From: Burkholderiales bacterium RIFCSPHIGHO2_12_FULL_61_11
GTDB lineage: Bacteria > Pseudomonadota > Gammaproteobacteria > Burkholderiales > Burkholderiaceae_C
Direction: 5' to 3'
DNA: 7,881 nt
NCBI GenBank assembly: GCA_001770785.1
Contig: MERZ01000092.1
Location: 1 to 7,881, forward strand
The position numbers and the translations under genes were made by a program. Each line of letters begins with the position of its first letter. Position 1 is the first letter of the stretch. This document shows, piece after piece, positions 1 through 4,555 of the stretch. Below the pieces are notes generated by a model. The model searched no databases. It was not told the origin of the DNA and saw only the letters and a program-made list of their open reading frames with translations.

Positions 1-399
1 CAGGATGGATGTGGGCTTGTGTTCGTGTTGCATGGTGGGTCGGCTGCGCGTGACGCAGGTGTTGCCGGGGGCCGCCCGCCTGCCTGTGATTGACTGCAAC
101 GCGCGTCCGCCGGGCCAGGGGCCGCCATGAAGTGCAGCGTGGCAAATCAGCGGCCAAACGCAGCAGCACTGCAAAGGTGTTGGGCCAGACCTTGGGCGTC
201 GTACTGGGGGCGCGCTACAAACAGGGCACGGCGCGTTCGTGCCGGGCACTTTGCGCGCCGCCTTTGTGCGTTTGTACGATCTGCCACCGTTCAAATGCTC
301 CCCTGTGCTGGGCCATAATGCGCAAAGTCAATCGGGGTCAAGCTTACAAACCCCTCTAGCCTGAACAGGCCGCAGTCCAGCATTGGTGCCGGTGGTTCA
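1..399. other. Left flank of the cassette array, no confident gene
   Basis: I see no gene I can support here. A TTG-started frame at 90-359 and an ATG frame at 127-318 are open, but their products are rich in Arg, Cys and Ala, match nothing I recognise and lack a Shine-Dalgarno sequence, so they look like chance frames in GC-rich DNA. On the minus strand an ATG at 33 opens a frame running off the left edge (MQHEHKPTSIL...), which could be the start of a leftward gene. Because the cassettes to the right point rightwards, an integrase gene would be expected to the left and on this strand, but eleven codons cannot identify it. A weak promoter-like pair on the plus strand, TTCAAA at about 290 and CATAAT at about 313, is also visible and unproven. 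Confidence 0.4.
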
Positions 400-483
400 G
401 TCCAACATGGTTTATCTGCCGCGGGAGGCGCTCTTGGTTTCTATCAGCATCGCGGCGCGGCAGATAAACGCTAATCGTTAGAC
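400..483 (+). other. attC recombination site (integron cassette boundary)
   Basis: The 5' core GTCCAAC (400-406) and 3' core GTTAGAC (477-483) both fit the attC consensus RYYYAAC / GTTRRRY. Between them a perfect 13-bp inverted repeat pairs 411-423 (TTTATCTGCCGCG) with 456-468. The unpaired stretches next to the cores and the roughly 30-nt apical part are as expected for a long attC hairpin. Recombination would occur after G477, so the next cassette starts at 478 and the gene to the right is preceded by the usual short leader. The site implies that DNA left of 477 is also cassette material or leads into attI. Confidence 0.8.
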
Positions 484-541
484 CTCAGTTCGGTTGTTAC
501 ATTCAAGCTTCAGAGCGCCGGTCCGGAAAAGGAGAAGTTGA

Positions 542-868
542 ATGAAGAAAGTCCTCATCGCCAACGCAGCGGTAGGCGGCCTGATGTTTGTCGTGGGCGC
601 AAGCATTCACGACTTCCTTGGAATAAGGGAGTTGGGAAATGTATTGGCGTACGGAGGCATTTGGTACGGGGCACTCAGTCTGGCTATTTTTGCCGCGCTG
701 CCGCTATATAAAAAGCTTAGGCCCCGAATCGACGACGCCTTCGATGAGAGGTCAAGTTCAAGGGCGTATGAAGACCTCTTGCGGTGGAAGAAGCTTCTAG
801 ACGAAAACATCATTTCTCAAGACGAATTCGATGTCAAGTCCCGTGAGCTTAAGGCTAAGCTCTTGTAG
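542..868 (+). CDS. Small two-span membrane protein with C-terminal SHOCT domain
   Basis: This is a 108-residue cassette protein of unknown function. Two hydrophobic segments, about residues 4-22 and 35-56, should span the inner membrane. They are followed by a basic stretch (KKLRPR, 57-62) that would lie in the cytoplasm. Residues 75-108 form a SHOCT-type tail, with LLRWKKLLDENIISQDEFD matching the family pattern of Leu/Lys helix, turn, then I(I/T)xxEF. SHOCT domains are short helical modules commonly found at protein C-termini and thought to mediate interaction or oligomerisation. The start is chosen because AAAAGGAG ends about 7 nt upstream of ATG 542. The gene begins 64 nt after an attC crossover point, as a cassette gene should. 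No catalytic residues are seen. The gene and its membrane topology are reliable; the role is unknown. Confidence 0.75.
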   Translation: MKKVLIANAAVGGLMFVVGASIHDFLGIRELGNVLAYGGIWYGALSLAIFAALPLYKKLRPRIDDAFDERSSSRAYEDLLRWKKLLDENIISQDEFDVKSRELKAKLL

Positions 869-879
869 CTGGGCTCGTT

Positions 880-1173
880 ATGCCCAACCGAGTCCTGAAG
901 AAGCTTCGGTCAGTCAGTCTGTCTCCTCCAGCTGCAGCTCTCTTGTTGGAAAAGCACGTCGGCACTGGGTCGAATGAAATGCATTGCGCTGAAGCGCTTG
1001 CGGCAGTCTCAAGGACGCAGAACACTCGGATTCGACAGACAGTTCAGATGATGAATCTAGTCTTGGGCTGCAACGAAGGATCTTGCGCAATAGTTCACGC
1101 GCTTATTTCCCAGTTGCGGAGCGGCGCCACGAACGAGGGGGTCTTGCGTCATGGGCTCACATCTGAGGTCTAA
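880..1173 (+). CDS. Orphan 97-residue cassette ORF, unknown function
   Basis: I do not recognise this protein. It is soluble-looking, without signal peptide or membrane span. It begins with a basic segment (NRVLKKLRSVSLS) and has a middle with two Cys (in MHCAEAL and LGCNEGSC) and predicted helical stretches. In favour of a real gene, its TAA stop lies inside a GTCTAAC motif that looks like an attC 5' core, exactly as the brnA stop does further along, and the frame fills the gap between the SHOCT gene and that core. Against it, there is no Shine-Dalgarno sequence before ATG 880, which sits 11 nt after the previous stop, so expression would need translational coupling. No attC separates it from the SHOCT gene, so both may share one cassette. 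Confidence 0.4.
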   Translation: MPNRVLKKLRSVSLSPPAAALLLEKHVGTGSNEMHCAEALAAVSRTQNTRIRQTVQMMNLVLGCNEGSCAIVHALISQLRSGATNEGVLRHGLTSEV

Positions 1174-1223
1174 CTGGTCGCTCGACACGGAACCGAAGCC
1201 CTATGCACACAGATCGGTTAAGC
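1168..1223 (+). other. Possible degenerate attC site
   Basis: GTCTAAC (1168-1174) and GTTAAGC (1217-1223) match the attC 5' and 3' cores. The adjoining arms, 1168-1179 against 1212-1223, pair over about 12 positions if G-T wobbles are allowed, but the interior (1180-1211) does not fold into a good stem. The 56-bp length is near the lower end for attC sites. It may be a real but decayed site, or only a half site with a chance partner core. Confidence 0.45.
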
Positions 1224-1289
1224 ACCTTACTCGGATGGTTGCTTACATATAGCAGTTGTCTGAAAGATCATGCGATTCGAACAGTTGCG

Positions 1290-1355
1290 CTCTAACCCTG
1301 CGTTCGAGCGGACCTGCGCGAAAAGCCGCGCAGGCCGCTCAACTCCACGTTAGGC
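1290..1355 (+). other. attC recombination site
   Basis: A textbook 66-bp attC. The 5' core is CTCTAAC (1290-1296, first base off consensus) and the 3' core is GTTAGGC (1349-1355). Arms GAGCGGACCTGCGCG and CGCGCAGGCCGCTC pair perfectly except for one unpaired A in the left arm. Such an extrahelical base lets the integron integrase recognise the folded bottom strand. The loop is a short A-rich GAAAAGC. Crossover would be after G1349. Reading through the site gives the peptide NPAFERTCAKSRAGRS, a translated attC rather than a gene. Confidence 0.9.
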
Positions 1356-1358
1356 GTA

Positions 1359-1383
1359 TGCGGCACCGCCTTTAAATGCCGCA
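1359..1383 (+). promoter_or_regulatory. Leader hairpin before the 101-aa cassette gene
   Basis: TGCGGCA (1359-1365) and TGCCGCA (1377-1383) form a 7-bp inverted repeat with an 11-nt AT-rich loop. It ends just upstream of a strong Shine-Dalgarno sequence (AAAAGGAGG, from 1386). It could shield the ribosome site from upstream structure or act as a small translational control element. No function is demonstrated. Confidence 0.35.
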
Positions 1384-1401
1384 ACAAAAGGAGGTCATTA
1401 C

Positions 1402-1707
1402 ATGAAAATGTTACTTACAGTCGAATTCCCACTTGAGCCTTTCAGCTCCCTCGTCAGAAGCGGCAAGGCGGGCGAAATCATTGGGCGTATCCTCGAAACC
1501 ATCAAGCCAGAGACGGCCTACTTTGGGGAGCAAGACGGAAAACGCGGCGGAATCTTCGTCATTGACGTAAAAACTCCGTCGGATATACCCTTCTTTGCAG
1601 AACCCTTCTTTCTCAACTTCGAGGCCAGTTGTAAATTTCGCGTTCTGATGAGCCCAGAGGATTTGCAAAAGGCTGGCTTAGAAGAACTCGGCAAAAAGTG
1701 GGCGTGA
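1402..1707 (+). CDS. Conserved-looking 101-aa cassette protein, unknown function
   Basis: A small soluble protein I cannot name. Its layout suggests a compact alpha/beta (ferredoxin-like) fold: a first strand (MLLTVEFPLEPF), a helix around residues 22-35 (GKAGEIIGRILETIKP), two strands (TAYFGEQDGKRGGIFVIDV), a loop and helix (SDIPFFAEPFFLNF), then a strand and helix (CKFRVLMSPEDLQKAGLEELGKKW). That resembles small Dabb/YciI-type or DUF3303-like proteins, but I see no catalytic signature, so the fold is inference. Start choice is firm, because AAAAGGAGG sits about 8 nt upstream of ATG 1402. A second in-frame ATG two codons later is less well placed. The gene lies 53 nt after the attC crossover at 1349 and stops 5 nt before the next attC core, the classic one-gene cassette. 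Confidence 0.8.
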   Translation: MKMLLTVEFPLEPFSSLVRSGKAGEIIGRILETIKPETAYFGEQDGKRGGIFVIDVKTPSDIPFFAEPFFLNFEASCKFRVLMSPEDLQKAGLEELGKKWA

Positions 1708-1712
1708 AATTC

Positions 1713-1765
1713 GCCTAACACTGCGGTCAAGCGGGACGCGCCAAAAGCGGCGCGCCCCTTACCTT
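1713..1765 (+). other. attC site interrupted by an IS110-type fragment
   Basis: The 5' core GCCTAAC (1713-1719) follows closely after a gene stop. A strong stem comes next: CGCGCC against GGCGCG (inner part of 1735-1756), extending through GGG/CCC and AAG/CTT with unpaired bases and an AAAAG loop. Where the 3' arm and a GTTRRRY core should follow, the sequence instead becomes transposase coding DNA on the minus strand, with homology from about 1766. The 3' core is therefore missing here. The boundary is approximate. Confidence 0.65.
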
Positions 1766-2062
1766 GGCTGCTGCATCCGCCGCGTCGTTCTTGCCGCGTT
1801 TTCCGCTCATGCGGTAAGGTGCAACAAACTTGGGGGCCATCAGGCGAATGGAGTGGCCAAATTTGATGAACTCGCGGGCCCAGTGGTGCGCGCCTGAGCA
1901 GGCTTCCATGCCGATCAGGCAGGGTGGCAGATTTGCAATCAGTTCGAGTAGTTTGGCGCGTGGGACTTCGGGGCGCACAAGTTCAGCTTTACCCGACTCA
2001 TTTACGCCATGCACGGCAAAAACGTTCTTGGCGAGATCGATTCCGATGGTGATAATGGCCAT
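1727..2062 (-). pseudogene. Truncated IS110/IS1111-family transposase (N-terminal DEDD domain)
   Basis: Residues 1-99 are clearly the N-terminal RuvC-like domain of an IS110-family transposase: MAIITIGIDLAKNVF at the start, GMEACSGAHHWAR in the middle and KRGKNDAADAAA at the end. All four expected acidic residues of the DEDD set can be placed (D9, E53, D93, D96). Full-length members have about 300-400 residues with a C-terminal domain carrying the catalytic serine. Here the homology stops at about residue 99 and twelve unrelated codons, read from attC DNA, lead to a stop. Over two thirds of the gene is missing, so it should be inactive. ATG 2062 is preferred to the upstream ATG at 2107 because the family begins with this motif. 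The element lies against an attC; the IS1111-attC group is known to target these sites. Confidence 0.85.
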
Positions 2063-2132
2063 GATTCCCCCTCTCAGGTGAGTTGATGAAAAGTTTGACC
2101 TCTCCATCGTGGCACATTGATGCCGTAAACCG
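1766..2132 (-). mobile_element. Remnant of an IS110/IS1111-type element inserted in an attC
   Basis: This is the transposase 5' portion plus about 70 nt of upstream IS sequence. The left boundary is where transposase homology ends at 1766. The right boundary is uncertain: it lies somewhere after the short palindrome GGCACATTGATGCC (about 2111-2124) and before the attC-like arm leading to GTTAGAC at 2183. The transposase 3' end and the other IS terminus are absent, so a deletion removed one end together with the 3' half of the left attC, or the recombination was more complex. No target duplication is seen; IS110-family elements generally make none or very short ones. Confidence 0.65.
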
Positions 2133-2189
2133 CAACTCGAAAGACGCGCGGCTCGCCTGGGACGGGGAAGTCCCTTTCATTCGTTAGAC
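2133..2189 (+). other. attC 3' part and cassette boundary before the methyltransferase
   Basis: GTTAGAC (2183-2189) is a consensus 3' core, and the methyltransferase gene begins 21 nt after it. Upstream, GGGAC and GTCCC form a 5-bp hairpin around GGGGAA (about 2159-2174), and GAAAG/CTTTC can extend the pairing. The 5' core is poor (CCGCAAC, about 2133-2139), so the left arm may be decayed, or the sequence may be the right half of the attC broken by the IS fragment. Confidence 0.5.
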
Positions 2190-2209
2190 GGCGCGAAGAG
2201 GAACACGAC

Positions 2210-3013
2210 ATGAGTGAACCGACGCTACAAGCTCAGATCGATGCTGCGAACGCTTACGAAGCGCTGTTCGTGCCCGCGCTCTTCGGACAATGGGCTCCGA
2301 AAGTCGCAGATGCGGCGCAAGTTCAGCCCGGTCAACGAGTGCTGGATGTTGCCTGTGGCACAGGGATTCTTGCGCGTGAAATCGCCCCGCGAATCGGATC
2401 AACCGGGCGTGTTGTGGGGGTTGACCCGAGTCCCGGAATGGTTGCAGTAGCGAAACAGCTCGCGCCGGCCACCGAGTGGCGAGAGGGAGTCGCCGAGTCA
2501 CTGCCGTTCCCTGATCAATCGTTCGACGCAGTCGTGAGCCAGTTTGGCCTCATGTTCTTCACGGACCAGCGCCAAGCGCTTCGCGAGATGCTTCGCGTCC
2601 TGACTCCCGGGGGACGGTTGGCCGTTGCGGTCTGGGACTCTCTTGACAACATACCCGCATACGCGTCCGAGGTGGCGCTGCTGGAGCGAACGGCGGGGCG
2701 GCAAGCAGCCGATGCCCTGCGTGCGCCATTCGTGCTCGGCAATCGGAAAGATCTGGCCACGTTGTTTTCGGAGGCCGGGGTGGCCTCAGCCGAAATCACC
2801 ACCCATCGCGGGACGGCGCAGTTCCCCAGCATTCGGACCATGGTCGAAGCCGACCTGAGGGGATGGTTGCCGGTGATGGGAGTCATTCTGAGCGAGGACC
2901 AGATTGGCCGCATACTGCAGGAAGCTGCGCAAGCTCTCAGTTCCTACGCCACCGCTGATGGACGAGCTACGTTCCATTTGTCGGCGCATCTCGTTACCGC
3001 GAGGAAGCCTTAG
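2210..3013 (+). CDS. Class I SAM-dependent methyltransferase (UbiE-like fold)
   Basis: A 267-residue cytoplasmic methyltransferase that should use S-adenosylmethionine; its acceptor is unknown. Motif I is VLDVACGTG (44-52), the SAM-binding glycine loop. The acidic residue after strand 2 is D72 in VVGVDPS, which normally binds the ribose hydroxyls. Adenine-binding and post-motif II segments follow as GVAESLPFPDQSFDAVVSQFGLMFF (93-117), and motif III as LRVLTPGGRLAVAVWD. The C-terminal part (about 150-267) is a helical cap resembling Methyltransf_11/UbiE-type enzymes, which act on small molecules rather than DNA. Start choice rests on AGAGGA about 9 nt before ATG 2210. It is the only gene of its cassette, between the 3' core at 2183 and the attC at 3032. 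The domain assignment is secure; the substrate cannot be inferred. Confidence 0.9.
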   Translation: MSEPTLQAQIDAANAYEALFVPALFGQWAPKVADAAQVQPGQRVLDVACGTGILAREIAPRIGSTGRVVGVDPSPGMVAVAKQLAPATEWREGVAESLPFPDQSFDAVVSQFGLMFFTDQRQALREMLRVLTPGGRLAVAVWDSLDNIPAYASEVALLERTAGRQAADALRAPFVLGNRKDLATLFSEAGVASAEITTHRGTAQFPSIRTMVEADLRGWLPVMGVILSEDQIGRILQEAAQALSSYATADGRATFHLSAHLVTARKP

Positions 3014-3031
3014 CATGTTGCGAGGTGCGTC

Positions 3032-3095
<64 letters not shown>

Positions 3096-3164
3096 AGTAG
3101 AGAGCCGAGCCCATATAGCGCGTAGGAAATGACGTCAATTCCAACGAAAAAGGAGAGCAACATC

Positions 3165-3608
3165 ATGACAGGCACTGTTCGTCTTCACCGAGTACTGAAA
3201 GCTCCGCCAGAGCGCGTATATCGAGCATTTACTACGCCAGAGGCCATAGCCAAATGGATTCCTCCTCATGGCTTCACCTGCACGGTTCACCACATGGAAC
3301 CGAGGGTTGGCGGGACATTCAAAATGTCATTCACTAACTTCACAACGCAACACAGTCATTCGTTTGGCGGTGAATACCTTGAACTCATGCCAAACGAGCT
3401 TCTTCGATATATCGACAAGTTTGATGACCCAAATCTGCCTGGAGTCATGCAGGTCACCGTTTCGTTTAAACCGGTTTCCTGTGGTACCGACCTAAGCGTC
3501 GTGCAGGAGGGTATTCCAGACGTGATTCCCGTAGAAATGTGCTATCTCGGCTGGCAGGAATCGCTTGCGCAGTTGGCAATGCTCGTTGAGCCTGAAATTC
3601 CGCAGTAG
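3165..3608 (+). CDS. AHSA1-type SRPBCC (START-like) domain protein
   Basis: A 147-residue single-domain protein of the Aha1/AHSA1 branch of the SRPBCC superfamily, a helix-grip fold with a deep hydrophobic ligand pocket. Features in order: an N-terminal strand and helix with APPERVYRAFTTPEAIAKWIPP (residues 13-34), the conserved region MEPRVGGTFKMSFTNF, GGEYLELMPNELLRYIDKFDD, a strand MQVTVSFKPVSCGTDLSVVQEGIP, and the long C-terminal helix GWQESLAQLAMLVEP. Bacterial members are of mixed or unknown function (ligand binding, stress-related), and no substrate can be read from sequence. ATG 3165 is chosen over an in-frame ATG at 3129 because AAAGGAGAG lies about 8 nt upstream and the domain starts directly after. 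It is the sole gene of its cassette. A decayed relative lies at 4309. Confidence 0.85.
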   Translation: MTGTVRLHRVLKAPPERVYRAFTTPEAIAKWIPPHGFTCTVHHMEPRVGGTFKMSFTNFTTQHSHSFGGEYLELMPNELLRYIDKFDDPNLPGVMQVTVSFKPVSCGTDLSVVQEGIPDVIPVEMCYLGWQESLAQLAMLVEPEIPQ

Positions 3609-3621
3609 TAGGTGCGTCGGT

Positions 3622-3691
3622 GCCCAACCCGTCCTTCCACCGGGCGCTGCGCGACAAAGCCGCGCAGCGCCGGTGATGTCAAACGTTGAAC
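3622..3691 (+). other. attC recombination site
   Basis: The 5' core is GCCCAAC (3622-3628) and the 3' core is GTTGAAC (3685-3691). The arms CACCGGGCGCTGCGCG and CGCGCAGCGCCGGTG are complementary apart from one unpaired G, and the loop is ACAAAGC. At 70 bp, with an extrahelical base, it is a canonical attC. Crossover after G3685 places the brnT promoter entirely in the next cassette. Confidence 0.9.
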
Positions 3692-3709
3692 AGCTTCACA
3701 TTTTGTGGC

Positions 3710-3737
3710 TTGACGTGTTGAAAATCATAAATACAAT
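3710..3737 (+). promoter_or_regulatory. Sigma-70 promoter of the brnTA cassette
   Basis: The -35 box TTGACG (3710-3715) and the -10 box TACAAT (3732-3737) are separated by 16 nt, each one base from consensus. The predicted start point, 6-8 nt after the -10, falls at about 3744, which is the A of the brnT ATG. Since no Shine-Dalgarno sequence precedes that ATG, the transcript may be leaderless. Cassettes carrying toxin-antitoxin genes usually bring their own promoter. Confidence 0.7.
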
Positions 3738-3749
3738 GTACTTATGATT
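3723..3749. promoter_or_regulatory. Palindromic operator over the brnT -10 box and start codon
   Basis: A 27-bp palindrome centred on 3736. The outer half-sites are AATCATAA (3723-3730) and TTATGATT (3742-3749); the inner ones are TACA (3732-3735) and TGTA (3737-3740). Only the symmetric pair 3731/3741 and the centre base do not match. It covers the -10 hexamer, the predicted start point and the brnT ATG. BrnA antitoxins, alone or with BrnT, are known to repress their own promoter, so this is the likely binding site. Confidence 0.7.
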
Positions 3750-4031
3750 AAGTTCGAGTGGGATGAGCCTAAAGCCGCTGCAAATCTCAAGAAGCATCAA
3801 GTGTCTTTTGAAGAAGCCAAGTCGATCTTTTTCGACGAATTTGGCGTTCAGTTCTTCGATGAGGATCACTCATTTGAAGAAGAGAGATTCCTGATGCTTG
3901 GCATGAGCTCGGCAGCCAAGTTGCTCATCGTCTGCCATTGCGAGCAGGAGCATGGTGCAGTTATTCGAATCATCTCGGCCCGCAAGGCAACCAAGCGTGA
4001 AAGCGCGTTCTATCGAGGTGGACATAAATGA
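3744..4031 (+). CDS. brnT: BrnT-family toxin (RelE-like ribonuclease)
   Basis: A 95-residue toxin of the BrnT family (formerly DUF497). Characterised BrnT proteins adopt a RelE-like fold and arrest growth by cleaving RNA until neutralised by BrnA. Family marks seen here are FEWDEPKAAANLKKHQVSFEEAKSIF at residues 4-29 (the NxxKHxVxFEEA motif), the acidic stretch FDEDHS, the strand pair RFLMLGMSS and LLIVCH, and the C-terminal IRIISARKATKRE with the conserved basic cluster (about 74-86). Length is normal, so the toxin looks intact. Its ATG lies in the palindromic operator without a Shine-Dalgarno sequence. Its last codons overlap the brnA start by 4 nt, and toxin-first order is usual for this family. 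It is carried by an integron cassette, where toxin-antitoxin pairs are thought to stabilise the array. Confidence 0.92.
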   Translation: MIKFEWDEPKAAANLKKHQVSFEEAKSIFFDEFGVQFFDEDHSFEEERFLMLGMSSAAKLLIVCHCEQEHGAVIRIISARKATKRESAFYRGGHK

Positions 4032-4252
4032 AAGCAGAATACGATCTCTCCAAACTGAAGTCTCGCAGGAACCCATACGCATCCAAGCTGAAGAAGCCCG
4101 TCACGATGCGACTGTCAGAAGATGTTGTCGAGTATTTCAAGGGAATGGCCGATGAGACAGGTGTTCCGTATCAGAGTCTCATTAACTTGTACCTTCGCGA
4201 CTGTCTTGCCAATAGCCGGAAAGTGCAAATCAAATGGCCCCAAACTGTTTAA
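4028..4252 (+). CDS. brnA: BrnA-family antitoxin (ribbon-helix-helix)
   Basis: A 74-residue antitoxin overlapping brnT by four bases (ATGA), giving translational coupling; a GAGGTGG Shine-Dalgarno sequence lies about 8 nt upstream. The N-terminal part (KAEYDLSKLKSRRNPYASKLKK) is the basic, likely flexible segment. Residues about 24-62 (PVTMRLSEDVVEYFKGMADETGVPYQSLINLYLRDCL) fit a dimeric ribbon-helix-helix fold, with MRL on the DNA-contacting strand and two helices after it. In this family the antitoxin binds BrnT and represses the operon; the palindrome at the promoter is the evident target. The linker GMADETGVPYQSLINLYL is more CopG-like than in typical BrnA. The TAA stop is part of the attC 5' core GTTTAAC, so the gene fills its cassette to the last base. 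Confidence 0.88.
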   Translation: MKAEYDLSKLKSRRNPYASKLKKPVTMRLSEDVVEYFKGMADETGVPYQSLINLYLRDCLANSRKVQIKWPQTV

Positions 4253-4299
4253 CATGACAATCAACACGCAGCCTGCGCGCGGTTATTTTCACGTTGGAC
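4247..4299 (+). other. Short attC recombination site after brnA
   Basis: The 5' core GTTTAAC (4247-4253) contains the brnA stop codon. The 3' core is GTTGGAC (4293-4299). Next to the cores, AACATGACAATCA pairs with the complement of TTATTTTCACGTT at most positions, and CGCAG/CTGCG forms the apical stem (about 4267-4277). The 53-bp length is short but within the compact end of the attC range. The pseudogene start codon follows 10 nt later. Confidence 0.7.
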
Positions 4300-4308
4300 G
4301 GCAGAGGC

Positions 4309-4526
4309 ATGAGTTCTATCCGCATCAGCCTGCACATAAAAGCGCCCTCGCGAGCATCTATCGCGCGCTTCTCGATCCACGCGCGGTCGCAACCTGGAAA
4401 GTGCCCACAGGTATGACCAGCCACGTGCATGCGTTCGACGCTCGCGAAGGTGGCTTATTCCGAATCTCACTGACTTACGACGAGCCGGCAATCAGTCGTT
4501 CCCCGCGCCACCATAGGCGAGGATAA
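4309..4526 (+). pseudogene. Frameshifted, truncated AHSA1/SRPBCC gene
   Basis: Two frames together encode the first third of a second AHSA1-type SRPBCC protein. From ATG 4309 the frame reads MSSIRISLHIKAPSRA. At about 4353-4356 the homology shifts to the frame continuing IYRALLDPRAVATWKVPTGM, then TSHVHAFDAREGGLFRISLTYDEP, ending at about 4487. This is best explained by loss of one base. The downstream two thirds of the family (GGRFVELVPNE-like segment and C-terminal helix) are absent. After 4487 the frame reads an unrelated SRSPRHHRRG tail to a stop at 4526. The gene sits directly after the attC 3' core at 4293, so it was a cassette gene. It is more similar in motif style to actinobacterial and proteobacterial YndB-like AHSA1 proteins than to its neighbour at 3165, so recent duplication is not implied. 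Confidence 0.7.
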
Positions 4527-4555
4527 AGGGCCAGGGCAGGATTTCAGTCACAATT

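Noticed and set aside
90..359. 89-codon TTG-started frame in the left flank
   Set aside because: No ribosome site, atypical Cys/Arg-rich composition and no recognisable motif; treated as chance opening.
1270..1353. 27-codon frame encoding NPAFERTCAKSRAGRS
   Set aside because: It is the read-through of the attC stem at 1290-1355, ending in the TAG of GTTAGGC, so not a gene.
2515..2913. 132-codon minus-strand frame within the methyltransferase gene
   Set aside because: Antisense to a well-supported methyltransferase; no domain seen.
3718..3747. Alternative brnT promoter TTGAAA (3718) with TTATGA (3742)
   Set aside because: It would start transcription inside brnT; the TTGACG/TACAAT pair is closer to consensus and placed correctly.
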